Part shown: positions 44,372 to 52,645 of the stretch, in pieces | Position numbering within the stretch: position 1 is the first letter of the stretch | Layout: each line of letters opens with the position of its first letter | Assembly: GCA_040218145.1 (NCBI GenBank) | Contig: JAVJQK010000033.1 | Location: 1-64,000, forward strand | Origin: Sandaracinaceae bacterium | GTDB taxonomy: Bacteria > Myxococcota_A > Polyangia > Polyangiales > Sandaracinaceae | DNA: 64,000 nt | Reading direction: 5' to 3' | Program-made: the position numbers and the translations under genes | The notes under the pieces: generated by a model | What the model was told of the DNA's origin: nothing | What the model saw: the letters and a program-made list of their open reading frames with translations, nothing else | Database searches by the model: none

Positions 44372-44806
44372 ATGAACTTCAACCTCGATCAGCTCGCCGC
44401 CGCCGCCACCGCCCCCGACACCGAGGAGGGCACCCTCGACATGCCCAAGGCGATCATGGGCGCCCTCGCCGGGGCGCTCGTGGTGGGCCTCATCTACGGC
44501 GTCGTCGGGCGCTTCGTCGCCGAGTTCAGCTATCTCGCCATCCTCATCGGCACCGCGAGCGGCCTCGCGGCGGTCCGCCTCGGCGGCAAGGCCAACCGCA
44601 CGGCGGGCGTGGTCGCCGCCGTCGCCTCGCTCGTGATGGTCCTCGCGGCCAAGATCCTCGTCGGCGCCCCCGAGGGCGTCAGCTGGGTCGGCTACCACAC
44701 CACGCTCTTCGACATCATCTTCTGCTACATCGCCAACCCCGTTGCGGCCTTCGTCGCCGGCGGCACCGGCGCGGGGCGTGGCCTGCTGCAGCGCCTGCCC
44801 TTCTGA
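44372..44806 (+). CDS. small multi-pass membrane protein, 144 aa
   Basis: ATG with a clear AGGAG site 8 bases upstream. About 24 soluble residues are followed by four hydrophobic helices (IMGALAGALVVGLIYGVVG, YLAILIGTASGLAAV, AGVVAAVASLVMVLA, and one near IIFCYIANPVAAF). No catalytic motif is seen and the family is not recognised. It is preceded by a sigma-54-type promoter and followed by a hairpin terminator, so it is probably a single-gene transcript under activator control. Confidence 0.82.
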   Translation: MNFNLDQLAAAATAPDTEEGTLDMPKAIMGALAGALVVGLIYGVVGRFVAEFSYLAILIGTASGLAAVRLGGKANRTAGVVAAVASLVMVLAAKILVGAPEGVSWVGYHTTLFDIIFCYIANPVAAFVAGGTGAGRGLLQRLPF

Positions 44807-44923
44807 GCCGCCTGCCCTCTGAACCGAACTCCTTCTTTGCGCGGCCGGTCGGGGTCTCGCGTTCACAATGGTGTGAATCGGGGCCTCGACCGGACACTTC
44901 TCTCGGGCTCGCGCAAGGAAGCC

Positions 44924-44976
44924 GCGGGGACCTCGCCATCGGCCATCGCGCCGATCGCCGGGTCCCCGCTTCTTTT
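44924..44976 (+). terminator. rho-independent-type terminator
   Basis: Stem GCGGGGACC (44924-44932) pairs with GGTCCCCGC (44961-44969), and an inner ATCGGC/GCCGAT pair sits in the loop; TTCTTTT follows. It would end the membrane protein transcript and abuts the stop of the convergent EBP gene. Confidence 0.7.
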
Positions 44977-46784
44977 CATTCATAGCTCTTCTTGATGCCG
45001 TACGACTTGATCTTGTGCACCATGGTCCGGAGCGGCATGCGGAGCAGCTTCGCCGCCTGCGTCTGGTTGCCCCCGGTGCGGGCCAGGGCGTCGAGGATCA
45101 GCTTCGTCTCGTAGGCGCGCACGCGCTCCTTGAAGTCGGCGTCGCTCTCACCCGGAGTGGGGTGCGCGCCCGGGGCGGCCGCGCCGAGCCCCGATCGGAT
45201 GGCGGTCAGCCGCTCGGGCAGATCGTCCGGCGTGATCACGTCGCCCTGGCTCACCACGACGGCCCGCTCGATCACGTTCCGGAGCTCCCGCACGTTGCCC
45301 GGCCAGCTGTGCGTCGTCAGCAGCGACCACGCCGCCGGATCGAGGCGCCGCGCCCGTCCGTCGGCGGCCCGGCTCGCCTCCTCGAGGAAGCGCGTCGTCA
45401 GGGCCTGCAGGTCTTCGGGCCGCTCCCGCAGCGGGGGCACCGAGAGGCGCATCGTCTCGAGCCGGAAGAGGAGGTCCTGACGGAACGTGCCCTCGCGCAC
45501 CATCTGCTCGAGGTCCCGGTGGGTCGCGGCCAGGATGCGCACGTCGACCACGATCTCCTCGGTGCCGCCCACGCGCACCACGCGCTGCGTCTCGAGCGCG
45601 CGCAGCAGCGCCGCCTGCGCGGGGGCCCCCAGCTCGCCCACCTCGTCGAGGAAGAGGGTCCCCCCGCTCGCCTGCTCGAAAAGGCCGGGGACCGCGCGAT
45701 CGGCCCCGGTGAAGGCGCCCTTCTCGTGCCCGAAGAGCGTGGCCTGCAGCAGGGTCAGCGGCATCGCGCCGCAGTTGACGCTGCGCAGCGGCCCCTTCGC
45801 GCGCGGGCTCGAGCCGTGAATGGCCCGGGCCACGACCTCCTTGCCGCTCCCGGTCTCGCCCTGAATCAGCACGGGGATCTGCGAGGCGGCGACCCGCTCG
45901 ATGAGAGCGTGCAGCGCGTGCATCTTGGGGCTCGCCCAGACGGGCGCGGCGGTCACCGATCCGGCCTCTGCGTCCCCGTCGATCACCACGCGGCGCTCGG
46001 CGCGGGCCTGCCGCGCGAGGCCCCGGGCGCGGTCGACCAGCGTCTCGGTCGCGCCCGCGTGCAACGCCACGCCGGCCACCAGCGTCGGCTCGCCCAGCCG
46101 TCGGCCCTCCACGAGCGCCGAGGCGACGGTGCGCGCGCGGGACAGGTCGGTCTCCGGCAAGAGCACCAGCGCGGCCGTCTCGCCCCAGAGGGTGACGCGG
46201 TCGACCGGCCGGAGCGTGCCGCGGCAGCGCGGGACCCAGTGGCTCACGTGGGCGTGCTCGCCGCCGAGCGCGCGCACGAAGACCAGGGCGAGCGAGCGGC
46301 CGAAGGTCCGGGCCCGGACGCGCTCGTCTTCGACGTGGTGCACGAAGCGCTCGTAGCTCTCCGTGCCCGAGACCAGCGGCGCGCTGGCCGACGCGAGGCT
46401 GAACGAGACCGTGACGCTCCCGAGGGACACCGCCTCGCCCGGAGCCAGCGTCGCGACATCGATGCGCGCGCCGCCGAGGTGGGTGCCGTTCGTGGAGCCG
46501 AGGTCCTCGACCTTCAGCCCGGCCGGGATCCGCGTGAAGCGGGCGTGTCGCCGCGAGAGGCTGGGGTCCTCGACGACCACGTCGGCCGGCGCCGCGCGCC
46601 CGACCACGAGCGAGCCACCGTCCGCGATGGGCACGCTCTTGACCGCCTCGCCGTGATGCACGACGAGCGCCGCCCGCGGGCCGGTCGCCTGGCGCGCGCG
46701 CTCCACCGTGTCCTGCGACAGGGTCGTGTTGTCGTCCTCGCGGGTCAGACGGTGATCCTGGTCGGGCGAGGGCGTCCGCGTCAA
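44976..46784 (-). CDS. FHA-domain sigma-54 enhancer-binding protein
   Basis: 602 aa. No ATG/GTG fits well, so a TTG at 46784 is used. It keeps the tail LTREDDNTTLSQDT, which I would expect at the N-terminus of this class; GTG codons further in would lose it. Residues ~50-130 are an FHA domain (VVGRAAPADVVVEDPSLSRRH, GSTNGTHLGG), which binds phosphothreonine. A central linker domain follows, then the AAA+ domain: GETGSGKE, GAFTGA intact, LFLDEVGEL, and the Fis-type C-terminus GGNQTQAAKLLRMPLRTMVHK. It is divergent from a Ser/Thr kinase at 46806, only 21 bases between starts, so the kinase probably signals to it. Confidence 0.92.
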   Translation of the reverse strand: MTRTPSPDQDHRLTREDDNTTLSQDTVERARQATGPRAALVVHHGEAVKSVPIADGGSLVVGRAAPADVVVEDPSLSRRHARFTRIPAGLKVEDLGSTNGTHLGGARIDVATLAPGEAVSLGSVTVSFSLASASAPLVSGTESYERFVHHVEDERVRARTFGRSLALVFVRALGGEHAHVSHWVPRCRGTLRPVDRVTLWGETAALVLLPETDLSRARTVASALVEGRRLGEPTLVAGVALHAGATETLVDRARGLARQARAERRVVIDGDAEAGSVTAAPVWASPKMHALHALIERVAASQIPVLIQGETGSGKEVVARAIHGSSPRAKGPLRSVNCGAMPLTLLQATLFGHEKGAFTGADRAVPGLFEQASGGTLFLDEVGELGAPAQAALLRALETQRVVRVGGTEEIVVDVRILAATHRDLEQMVREGTFRQDLLFRLETMRLSVPPLRERPEDLQALTTRFLEEASRAADGRARRLDPAAWSLLTTHSWPGNVRELRNVIERAVVVSQGDVITPDDLPERLTAIRSGLGAAAPGAHPTPGESDADFKERVRAYETKLILDALARTGGNQTQAAKLLRMPLRTMVHKIKSYGIKKSYE

Positions 46785-46805
46785 CGCGTGCCATGATCGG
46801 CGACG

Positions 46806-48284
46806 GTGCTCGACCTCGTCGGAACGCGCGTCGATCGGTACGACGTGCTCTCGCAGCTCGGACAGGGAGGCTTCGGCGCCGTGTACCGCGCGCGGCACGC
46901 GGTGGTGGGGAACGAGGTCGCCCTCAAGGTGCTCTGGCCCGACCACGCCGACGACCCCCGCAAGGTCGAGCGCTTCGTGCGGGAGGCCCGCGCCGCCGCC
47001 TCCCTCGGACACCCGAACATCGTCCGGGTCCTGGACGCGGGGACGACGGACGGCCTGACGTTCCTCGCGATGGAGCTTCTCCCGGGCCGGGATCTGGAGA
47101 GCGCGATCGAGGCCCGCGGCCCTCTCCCCGTGCGCGAGTCGGTCGCGATCCTCCGGCAGGTGCTCGACGCGCTGCAGGCCGCGCACGGGCGCGGGATCGT
47201 GCACCGGGACCTCAAGCCGGCGAACGTGTTCCTGGTCGGCGACCGCGACGCGACGCAGGTGAGGCTCCTGGACTTCGGCATCAGCAAGATGCAGCACGAG
47301 TCGAAGCTCACCGACTCGGGCATGATCCTGGGCACGCCGGCCTTCATGGCGCCCGAGCAGGTGGAGGGGCGGGCGGACGCGCGGGCGGACGTCTTCGCGG
47401 CGGGCGCGATGCTCTACGCCATGCTGGCCGGGCGGCCGCCGTTCTCGGGCACCGGCTTCGAGGTGCTGACCCGACGCATGGCGGGCGAGCGCGAGCAGCC
47501 GCTGGGCGAGCTGGTGCCGGGGCTGCCGCCGTGGATCCTGGCCGCCGTGCGGCGCGCGATGGCGCCCGATCCCGACGCCCGCTTCTCGAGCGCGACGGCG
47601 ATGCGTGAGGCCCTCGAGGGGCGCCTCGACGCGGCCGGCGGGGTGGCGACCCTTCCCGCCCACGCCTCGATGCCCCCGCGCGTCCGACCTCGCCGAGGCG
47701 CGTGGATCGGGGTCGGCCTGCTCGCGGTGCTCTTCTCGCTCGGCCTGGGCGTGCTCGGCGTCCTTGGCGTCGCCCTGTGGAGGCGGGCGCCCGAGCCCGA
47801 GCCCGCGGCGGAGGCACTCTCGCCGGTCGCCGCCGAGCCTGTGCCGAATGTGATACCGGTGGTGCCGGTGTCGGTCCCCGCGCCGACCCTGTCCGGGGAC
47901 ACCGCGACGTCCGGCGCGGAGGACGAGGTCGCTCCACCCGAGACGCGCTCCGAGCGGCTTCGGCCCGGCAACCCGCGCGGCGTCGCCTACACCTTCGTCC
48001 GCTTCGTCAGCCGCGCGCCGCGCTCCACCCTGCTCGCGGCGCTCAACCGCGCGAGGCCCGCCGTGTCGGCCTGTCACCGCGGGCGACGCGACGCGGTCAG
48101 CGTCTCCCTCGTGGCCACGCTCGGCGGTGAGATCTCCATCGCGCAGCCCCACGCGACCCGCCACTCCTCGGACCTCGGGGTCGCCCGTTGCGTCGCAGAG
48201 GCGATACGCGGCGCGGGCCCTCTCCGGCTGGGACCGCAGCAGACGGTGATCGCGGATCTCGACGTGGTGGTCCCCGCGCCCTGA
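46806..48284 (+). CDS. membrane Ser/Thr protein kinase with AgmX/TonB-like C-terminal domain
   Basis: 492 aa from GTG. Kinase domain at ~10-275: GQGGFGAVYRA, VALKVLW, HRDLKPANVF, LLDFGISKM, GTPAFMAPEQ, all catalytic residues intact. Transmembrane helix near 300-322 (GVGLLAVLFSLGLGVLGVLG). After a Pro/Ala linker, the last ~100 residues (ALNRARPAVSACHRGRR, SVSLVATLGGEISIA, VARCVAEAIRGAG) look like the small two-Cys domain at the end of AgmX/PglI and TonB-like proteins. Divergent from the FHA-EBP. Confidence 0.93.
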   Translation: MLDLVGTRVDRYDVLSQLGQGGFGAVYRARHAVVGNEVALKVLWPDHADDPRKVERFVREARAAASLGHPNIVRVLDAGTTDGLTFLAMELLPGRDLESAIEARGPLPVRESVAILRQVLDALQAAHGRGIVHRDLKPANVFLVGDRDATQVRLLDFGISKMQHESKLTDSGMILGTPAFMAPEQVEGRADARADVFAAGAMLYAMLAGRPPFSGTGFEVLTRRMAGEREQPLGELVPGLPPWILAAVRRAMAPDPDARFSSATAMREALEGRLDAAGGVATLPAHASMPPRVRPRRGAWIGVGLLAVLFSLGLGVLGVLGVALWRRAPEPEPAAEALSPVAAEPVPNVIPVVPVSVPAPTLSGDTATSGAEDEVAPPETRSERLRPGNPRGVAYTFVRFVSRAPRSTLLAALNRARPAVSACHRGRRDAVSVSLVATLGGEISIAQPHATRHSSDLGVARCVAEAIRGAGPLRLGPQQTVIADLDVVVPAP

Positions 48285-48340
48285 CCTTCGTGTGCCACTT
48301 GCGGGCCGCCGCTCGGGACCTCGTGTACGATCCGAGGCCG

Positions 48341-49651
48341 GTGAGCCAACTGCCAAAGAAGGGCGGCGACACGGAGACCGACCTCCCGGTCGGGAGCCGG
48401 GTCGGACCGCGCAGCGACCCCGGAGAGCTGGGGAGCGGCGGGCTGGTGTCCAGGCTCACGGAGGGGCTCGCGGACCGCTATGGGCCGCCGCTCGCGGTGG
48501 CTCATGGCGGCATGGGCGTCGTGGAGACCGTCCAGGACAAGCCGCTGGCCCGCGTGCTCGCGCGGAAGGTCATACACGAGGAGCTCCGTGACCAGCGGGA
48601 CGTGGTGGAGATGTTCCTCCGCGAGGCGCGCATCACCGGGCAGCTCGATCACCCGAACGTGGTGCCCGTGCACGACCTGGGCGTGAGCGACGACGGGGGG
48701 CTCTTCTTCACGATGAAGCTCGTCACCGGCCGCACGCTCCGTGACTGGATCACCGAGCTGCCGGCCGACGGCCCGGTCGAGCGGTCCGAGCTGCTCGACC
48801 TGCTCGACGTGGTGCTCCGGGTCTGCGACGCGCTCGCCTTCGCGCACAGCCGCGGCGTGCTCCACTGCGACATCAAGCCCGCCAACGTCATGGTCGGGGA
48901 GTTCGGCCAGGTCTACCTGATGGACTGGGGCGTGGCGCGCTGGATCGAAGAGGAGGCCCTCCGTGTCGCCTCCAACGAGGACGACGACGAGCGCGTCATC
49001 GGCACGACCGGGCTCATGCCCCCCGAGCAGGCGCGCGGGGCCCCGCTCGACGAGCGCGCCGACGTCTTCGCGGTGGGCGCGCTGCTCTACAACATCCTGA
49101 CGCGCCGCCCTCCTTTCAGGGGGGAGACGGGCGTGCAGGCGCTCACGGCCGCGCTCCTCTGCCGCTTCCCGACGCCGGAGGAGCTGATGGGGCCAGGCGT
49201 CGTGCCCCCTGCGCTCTCCCGCGTGATCCTGCGCGCGATGTCGAAGGACCCCGAAGACCGCTACCCTTCGGTCATCGAGCTCAAGGCCGACCTGCAGCGC
49301 TTCGTCCGGGGTGGCGAGTCCTTCGAGGCGAAGGTCTTCGAGCCTGGCGAGATCGTGGTCAACGAAGGCGACCCCGGGGACGAGGCCTACATCATCGAGA
49401 GCGGCCGCTGCGAGGTGCTGCGCGGCGCCGAGTCCATCCGCGTGATGGGGGCCGGCGAGGTGTTCGGCGAGATGGCCATCCTCTCCAGCGGGGTTCGCAC
49501 CGCCACCGTCCGCGCCATCGAGCGATCGGTGCTGCGGCGCGTCTCGGGCAAGGCCCTGCTCGACGAGCTCGACGAGATGAAGCCGTGGATGGGCGCGCTC
49601 GTGCGCCGGCTCGCCGAGCGATTCCGCGAGCGCGAGGTCGAGCAGGACTGA
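48341..49651 (+). CDS. atypical Ser/Thr kinase fused to a cyclic-nucleotide-binding domain
   Basis: 436 aa from GTG; an in-frame GTG at 48323 is possible. Residues ~45-310 are a kinase domain with unusual motifs: loop AHGGMGVVETV, HCDIKPANVM in place of HRD, DWG in place of DFG, GLMPPEQARG. The catalytic Asp and Asn and the metal Asp are kept, so it may be active. Residues ~320-430 are a cNMP-binding domain: GEIVVNEGDPGDEAYIIESG, then the phosphate-binding cassette GEMAILSSGVRTATVRA. No membrane span. Its activity could be set by cAMP, cGMP or a similar ligand. It follows the previous kinase on the same strand. Confidence 0.9.
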   Translation: MSQLPKKGGDTETDLPVGSRVGPRSDPGELGSGGLVSRLTEGLADRYGPPLAVAHGGMGVVETVQDKPLARVLARKVIHEELRDQRDVVEMFLREARITGQLDHPNVVPVHDLGVSDDGGLFFTMKLVTGRTLRDWITELPADGPVERSELLDLLDVVLRVCDALAFAHSRGVLHCDIKPANVMVGEFGQVYLMDWGVARWIEEEALRVASNEDDDERVIGTTGLMPPEQARGAPLDERADVFAVGALLYNILTRRPPFRGETGVQALTAALLCRFPTPEELMGPGVVPPALSRVILRAMSKDPEDRYPSVIELKADLQRFVRGGESFEAKVFEPGEIVVNEGDPGDEAYIIESGRCEVLRGAESIRVMGAGEVFGEMAILSSGVRTATVRAIERSVLRRVSGKALLDELDEMKPWMGALVRRLAERFREREVEQD

Positions 49652-49725
49652 CTTCGGAGCGGTCGCGCGCAGCGTCCCCGAAAGTTCGCGCACGACGGTG
49701 CCGGTCCGGGCTACAGTCCCGCCCC

Positions 49726-50382
49726 GTGAAGCCGACCATGCCGATGAACTCGTACCCGGGGGGCCCGGGTACGCCTCCTCCCGGCGGCACGCCTCCTCCC
49801 GGCGGCGGCTGGGGCACTCCACCTCCCGGAGGTCCGCCTGGCGGCTTCCCCGTGGGCCAGCCCGAGCCGAAGAAGAGCAAGGTCGGCCTGTACGTCGGCG
49901 TGGGCTGCGGGTGCCTGCTCCTGCTCGCCTGCATCGGAGGCGGCCTCGCCTACTGGGCGATCAGCGGCATCGGACCGGGCGAAGAGGTCGTCAGCCAGCA
50001 GCTCGTCCCCGGCCAGCCCTTCACGCTCAGCTACGTGCAAGACGGCTCGCAGAAGTACGAGGCGTGGCTCGAGGTCGACGTGAACCACTCGACCGGGTAC
50101 AACCTCTCCGGTCAAGTTCTCTTGAACGAGAACGGGACTCCTTTCGGTCAGTACACCCTGTCGGAGAGCGGCAGCGGCTCACCGATCACCGAGCGCAGCT
50201 CGTCGACGCGCATCAACTGGTCGAGCACCAACGTCAACGGGAGCGGGAGCACGTCGGGCACGGTCTCCCTCTTCCCGATCCCCGCGCGCACGGCAGGCGG
50301 GAACGTGAGCTTGACCGGCACGCTCGCGGCCTCTCCCGGGATCACCGGCAGCATCCGGCTGATCGTCTCCAAGCGGGACTGA
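49726..50382 (+). CDS. Pro/Gly-rich membrane-anchored protein, 218 aa
   Basis: Start uncertain: GTG at 49726 or ATG at 49738. The first ~45 residues are Pro/Gly repeats (TPPPGG), likely cytoplasmic, then one transmembrane helix near 52-75 with a Cys-rich start (VGVGCGCLLLLACIGGG), then an outer beta-rich domain with Ser/Gly/Asn-rich strands (LEVDVNHSTGYNLSGQV, GGNVSLTGTLAAS). No enzyme motif is seen and the family is not recognised. The next gene starts 5 bases after its stop. Confidence 0.72.
   Translation: MKPTMPMNSYPGGPGTPPPGGTPPPGGGWGTPPPGGPPGGFPVGQPEPKKSKVGLYVGVGCGCLLLLACIGGGLAYWAISGIGPGEEVVSQQLVPGQPFTLSYVQDGSQKYEAWLEVDVNHSTGYNLSGQVLLNENGTPFGQYTLSESGSGSPITERSSSTRINWSSTNVNGSGSTSGTVSLFPIPARTAGGNVSLTGTLAASPGITGSIRLIVSKRD
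49771..49806 (+). repeat. 18-bp tandem repeat coding for TPPPGG
   Basis: Two identical 18-base units (ACGCCTCCTCCCGGCGGC), with a third degenerate copy near 49816. The unit is a multiple of three. Confidence 0.8.
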
Positions 50383-50387
50383 GCTGC

Positions 50388-51359
50388 GTGCGCGCGCGCG
50401 TCGCGATCGAGCGCTGGCCGCTCCGCGAGGCGTTCACCATCTCTCGCGGCGACAAGCGCGAGGCCGTCGTGGTCGTCGTGACGTGCGAAGAGGGCCCTCA
50501 CCGGGGCCGGGGCGAGTGCGTGCCCTACGCGCGCTACGGCGAGACGCCCGAGGGGGTGGTCGACGCCGTGCGCGCCGCGCTCGACGCTGGCCACGCGAAG
50601 GACCGTGAGACCCTGCGCGCCTCGATGGCGGCGGGGGCGGCGCGCAACGCCCTCGACCTCGCGCTCTTCGATCTCGAGTGCAAGCGCAGCGGCCTTCGCG
50701 CGCACGAGCGGCTCGGCGTGGAGGCGCGCGCGGTGACCACGGTGTTCACCCTGCCCATCCGCAGCCCCGAGGAGACCGAGCGGCGCGCGCGCGAGGAGGC
50801 GAGCCGCCCCATCCTGAAGCTCAAGATGGGCGCCGAGGGAGACCTCGCGCGGGTGGAGGCCGCGCGCCGCGGCGCGCCGGACGCGGAGCTGATCGTCGAC
50901 GCGAACGAGGGCTGGACCCTGGGGCAGCTCGAGGCGCTGTCCCCGCAGCTCTCCGCCCTCGGAGTCGTGCTCATCGAGCAGCCGCTGCCCGCCGCGGACG
51001 ACGCGGCGCTCGAAGGCTGGGACGGACCGGTGCCGCTCTGCGCCGACGAGAGCTTCCTCGGCGACGTCGACCCCGCCACGCTCGCGGGCCGGTACGGCGC
51101 GATCAACGTCAAGCTCGACAAGCAAGGCGGGCTGACCGCGTGCCTCGACGCCGTGGCGCGCGCTCGGAGCGCCGGGCTCGAGGTGATGGTGGGCTCGATG
51201 GTCGCGACCTCCCTCGCCGTCGCACCCGCGCTGCTGCTCGCAGAGGACGCGCGCTGGCTCGACGTCGACGGCCCGCTCTTCATGGCGCGCGACCGGGAGC
51301 CGGGCCTGCGCTTCGAGGGCTCGCGTGTCTCTCCTGCCCCGGCCGCGCTCTGGGGTTGA
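50388..51359 (+). CDS. dipeptide epimerase (enolase superfamily)
   Basis: 323 aa from GTG. The muconate-lactonising subgroup is evident: TLPIRSPEETERR, LKLKMG (KxK general base), IVDANEGW, IEQPLP, CADESFL (metal ligands Asp, Glu, Asp), and VKLDKQGG (second Lys base). This set fits L-Ala-D/L-Glu or related dipeptide epimerases, which recycle peptidoglycan peptides. It is slightly short (about 320-350 is usual). Convergent with the FAD monooxygenase gene. Confidence 0.88.
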   Translation: MRARVAIERWPLREAFTISRGDKREAVVVVVTCEEGPHRGRGECVPYARYGETPEGVVDAVRAALDAGHAKDRETLRASMAAGAARNALDLALFDLECKRSGLRAHERLGVEARAVTTVFTLPIRSPEETERRAREEASRPILKLKMGAEGDLARVEAARRGAPDAELIVDANEGWTLGQLEALSPQLSALGVVLIEQPLPAADDAALEGWDGPVPLCADESFLGDVDPATLAGRYGAINVKLDKQGGLTACLDAVARARSAGLEVMVGSMVATSLAVAPALLLAEDARWLDVDGPLFMARDREPGLRFEGSRVSPAPAALWG

Positions 51360-51360
51360 G

Positions 51361-52527
51361 TCAGAGGGGCAGCCCCGCCGACCAGCCGCGCGCCATCCCC
51401 TCGACCACCGCCCCGTGGTCGGTCGCCGCGCTCTCCGCGTCGCGGATCGCGCTCTCGGCGGCGTTCAGCGAGAAGAGCCGCCTCGCGAACCCGCGCCCCA
51501 TCGCCGTGATCGCCGCCGTCTTCGCGGACCGCCGCGCCGTGAACGCCTCGAAGCAAGAGCCCGGATCGGACGCCTCGCCGAGGAGCCCCGCCAGATGCCA
51601 CGCGTCCTCGAGCGCCTGACAAGCTCCCTGCCCCGATGTAGGGAGCGGCGCGTGCGCCGCGTCACCGACCAGGAGGACCTGATCTCGATGCCAGCGCGCG
51701 ATCGGGTCGTGGTCGTGAACCCGGATCGGGTGGGGCGGGGCGCTCTGTGCGATCGTGCGTCGGACGAGCTCGGGCCAGCCTCGGAAGCGCTCCCCGAGGC
51801 CATCGGGCGAGAGCGCCTCGTCGGGCAGGTCGAGCGGCGCGGAGGCCGCGGCCGCCCAGTAGGCCGCGCGGGGGCTCAGCGGCACGATCCCGAACCGCTC
51901 GCCGACGCCCCAGTAGTCGCGCACGGCCATGTCGGTGAAGAGCGGCTCGGTCAGCTCGCACACGCCGACCCAGTTGACGAAGCCCTGGTAGACGGGGCGG
52001 GCGTCACCGTGCACGAACCGCCGCGCGGCCGAGCGCATCCGCCCGTCCGCGCCGATGACGAGCCAGGGCGTGCGGGCCACGCCTCCCTCGAAGACCACGC
52101 GCGCGCGGCCCGGGACGTCCGGCTCGATCCGCACGACGCGACGGCCGTACTGCACCCGGACCCCCAGCGTCTCGAGCGCCTCGAGCATGACGGCCTGCAG
52201 ATCGCGCCGGAGCACCGACAGGCTCGGGTGCCCCATCAGGTCGCCGAGCCGGGCCACGTCGATCGCCCCGAGCTCGCCCCCGCGGCGCGAGATGCGGCGC
52301 ATCCAGCTCGGGCGCCCGGCCCGCGCCTCGACGGCCGCGAGCAGCCCCAGCTCCTTCAATACGAAGGTGGCGTTCGGCCAGCAGACCATGCCGCCGCCGA
52401 GCGCAGCCGGGCCCGGGCGGCGCTCGAACACCTCGACGGAGAAGCCCGCGCGTCGCAGCGCGATGGCCGTGGAGAGCCCGGCCACCCCCGCTCCGAGGAT
52501 GGCCACCGGAGACCGCTCATTCGACAT
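51361..52527 (-). CDS. FAD-dependent monooxygenase (aromatic hydroxylase type)
   Basis: 388 aa. FAD motifs of the PHBH-like group: VAILGAGVAGLSTAIALRRAG at the N-terminus (GxGxxG), VIGADGRMRSAAR (DG motif), and LLVGDAAHAPLPTSGQGACQ (GD motif). It uses NAD(P)H and O2 to hydroxylate or epoxidise an aromatic or polyketide-like substrate. No signal peptide. Starts at ATG 52527, divergent from the Cys-rich lipoprotein at 52646. Confidence 0.93.
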   Translation of the reverse strand: MSNERSPVAILGAGVAGLSTAIALRRAGFSVEVFERRPGPAALGGGMVCWPNATFVLKELGLLAAVEARAGRPSWMRRISRRGGELGAIDVARLGDLMGHPSLSVLRRDLQAVMLEALETLGVRVQYGRRVVRIEPDVPGRARVVFEGGVARTPWLVIGADGRMRSAARRFVHGDARPVYQGFVNWVGVCELTEPLFTDMAVRDYWGVGERFGIVPLSPRAAYWAAAASAPLDLPDEALSPDGLGERFRGWPELVRRTIAQSAPPHPIRVHDHDPIARWHRDQVLLVGDAAHAPLPTSGQGACQALEDAWHLAGLLGEASDPGSCFEAFTARRSAKTAAITAMGRGFARRLFSLNAAESAIRDAESAATDHGAVVEGMARGWSAGLPL

Positions 52528-52645
52528 CGACACCGACCGTGGGGCGCCGCGCCTCGTCCGTCGAGGGGGTGACAGGTGGGAGTAATTGCACCGCCGTTCA
52601 TTTCTCCGGCATGCTGCCGGCGCCCACAGCCCCGGAGGTCCTCCC

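Noticed and set aside
46785-48356. Upstream extension of the FHA-EBP frame to 48356
   Set aside because: It is antisense to a clear Ser/Thr kinase with intact motifs and has shadow composition; the TTG at 46784 keeps the expected N-terminal tail.
52606-52620. CCGGCA-TGC-TGCCGG hairpin before the Cys-rich lipoprotein
   Set aside because: Six-base stem with no T-run and placed upstream of a start; probably chance in GC-rich DNA.
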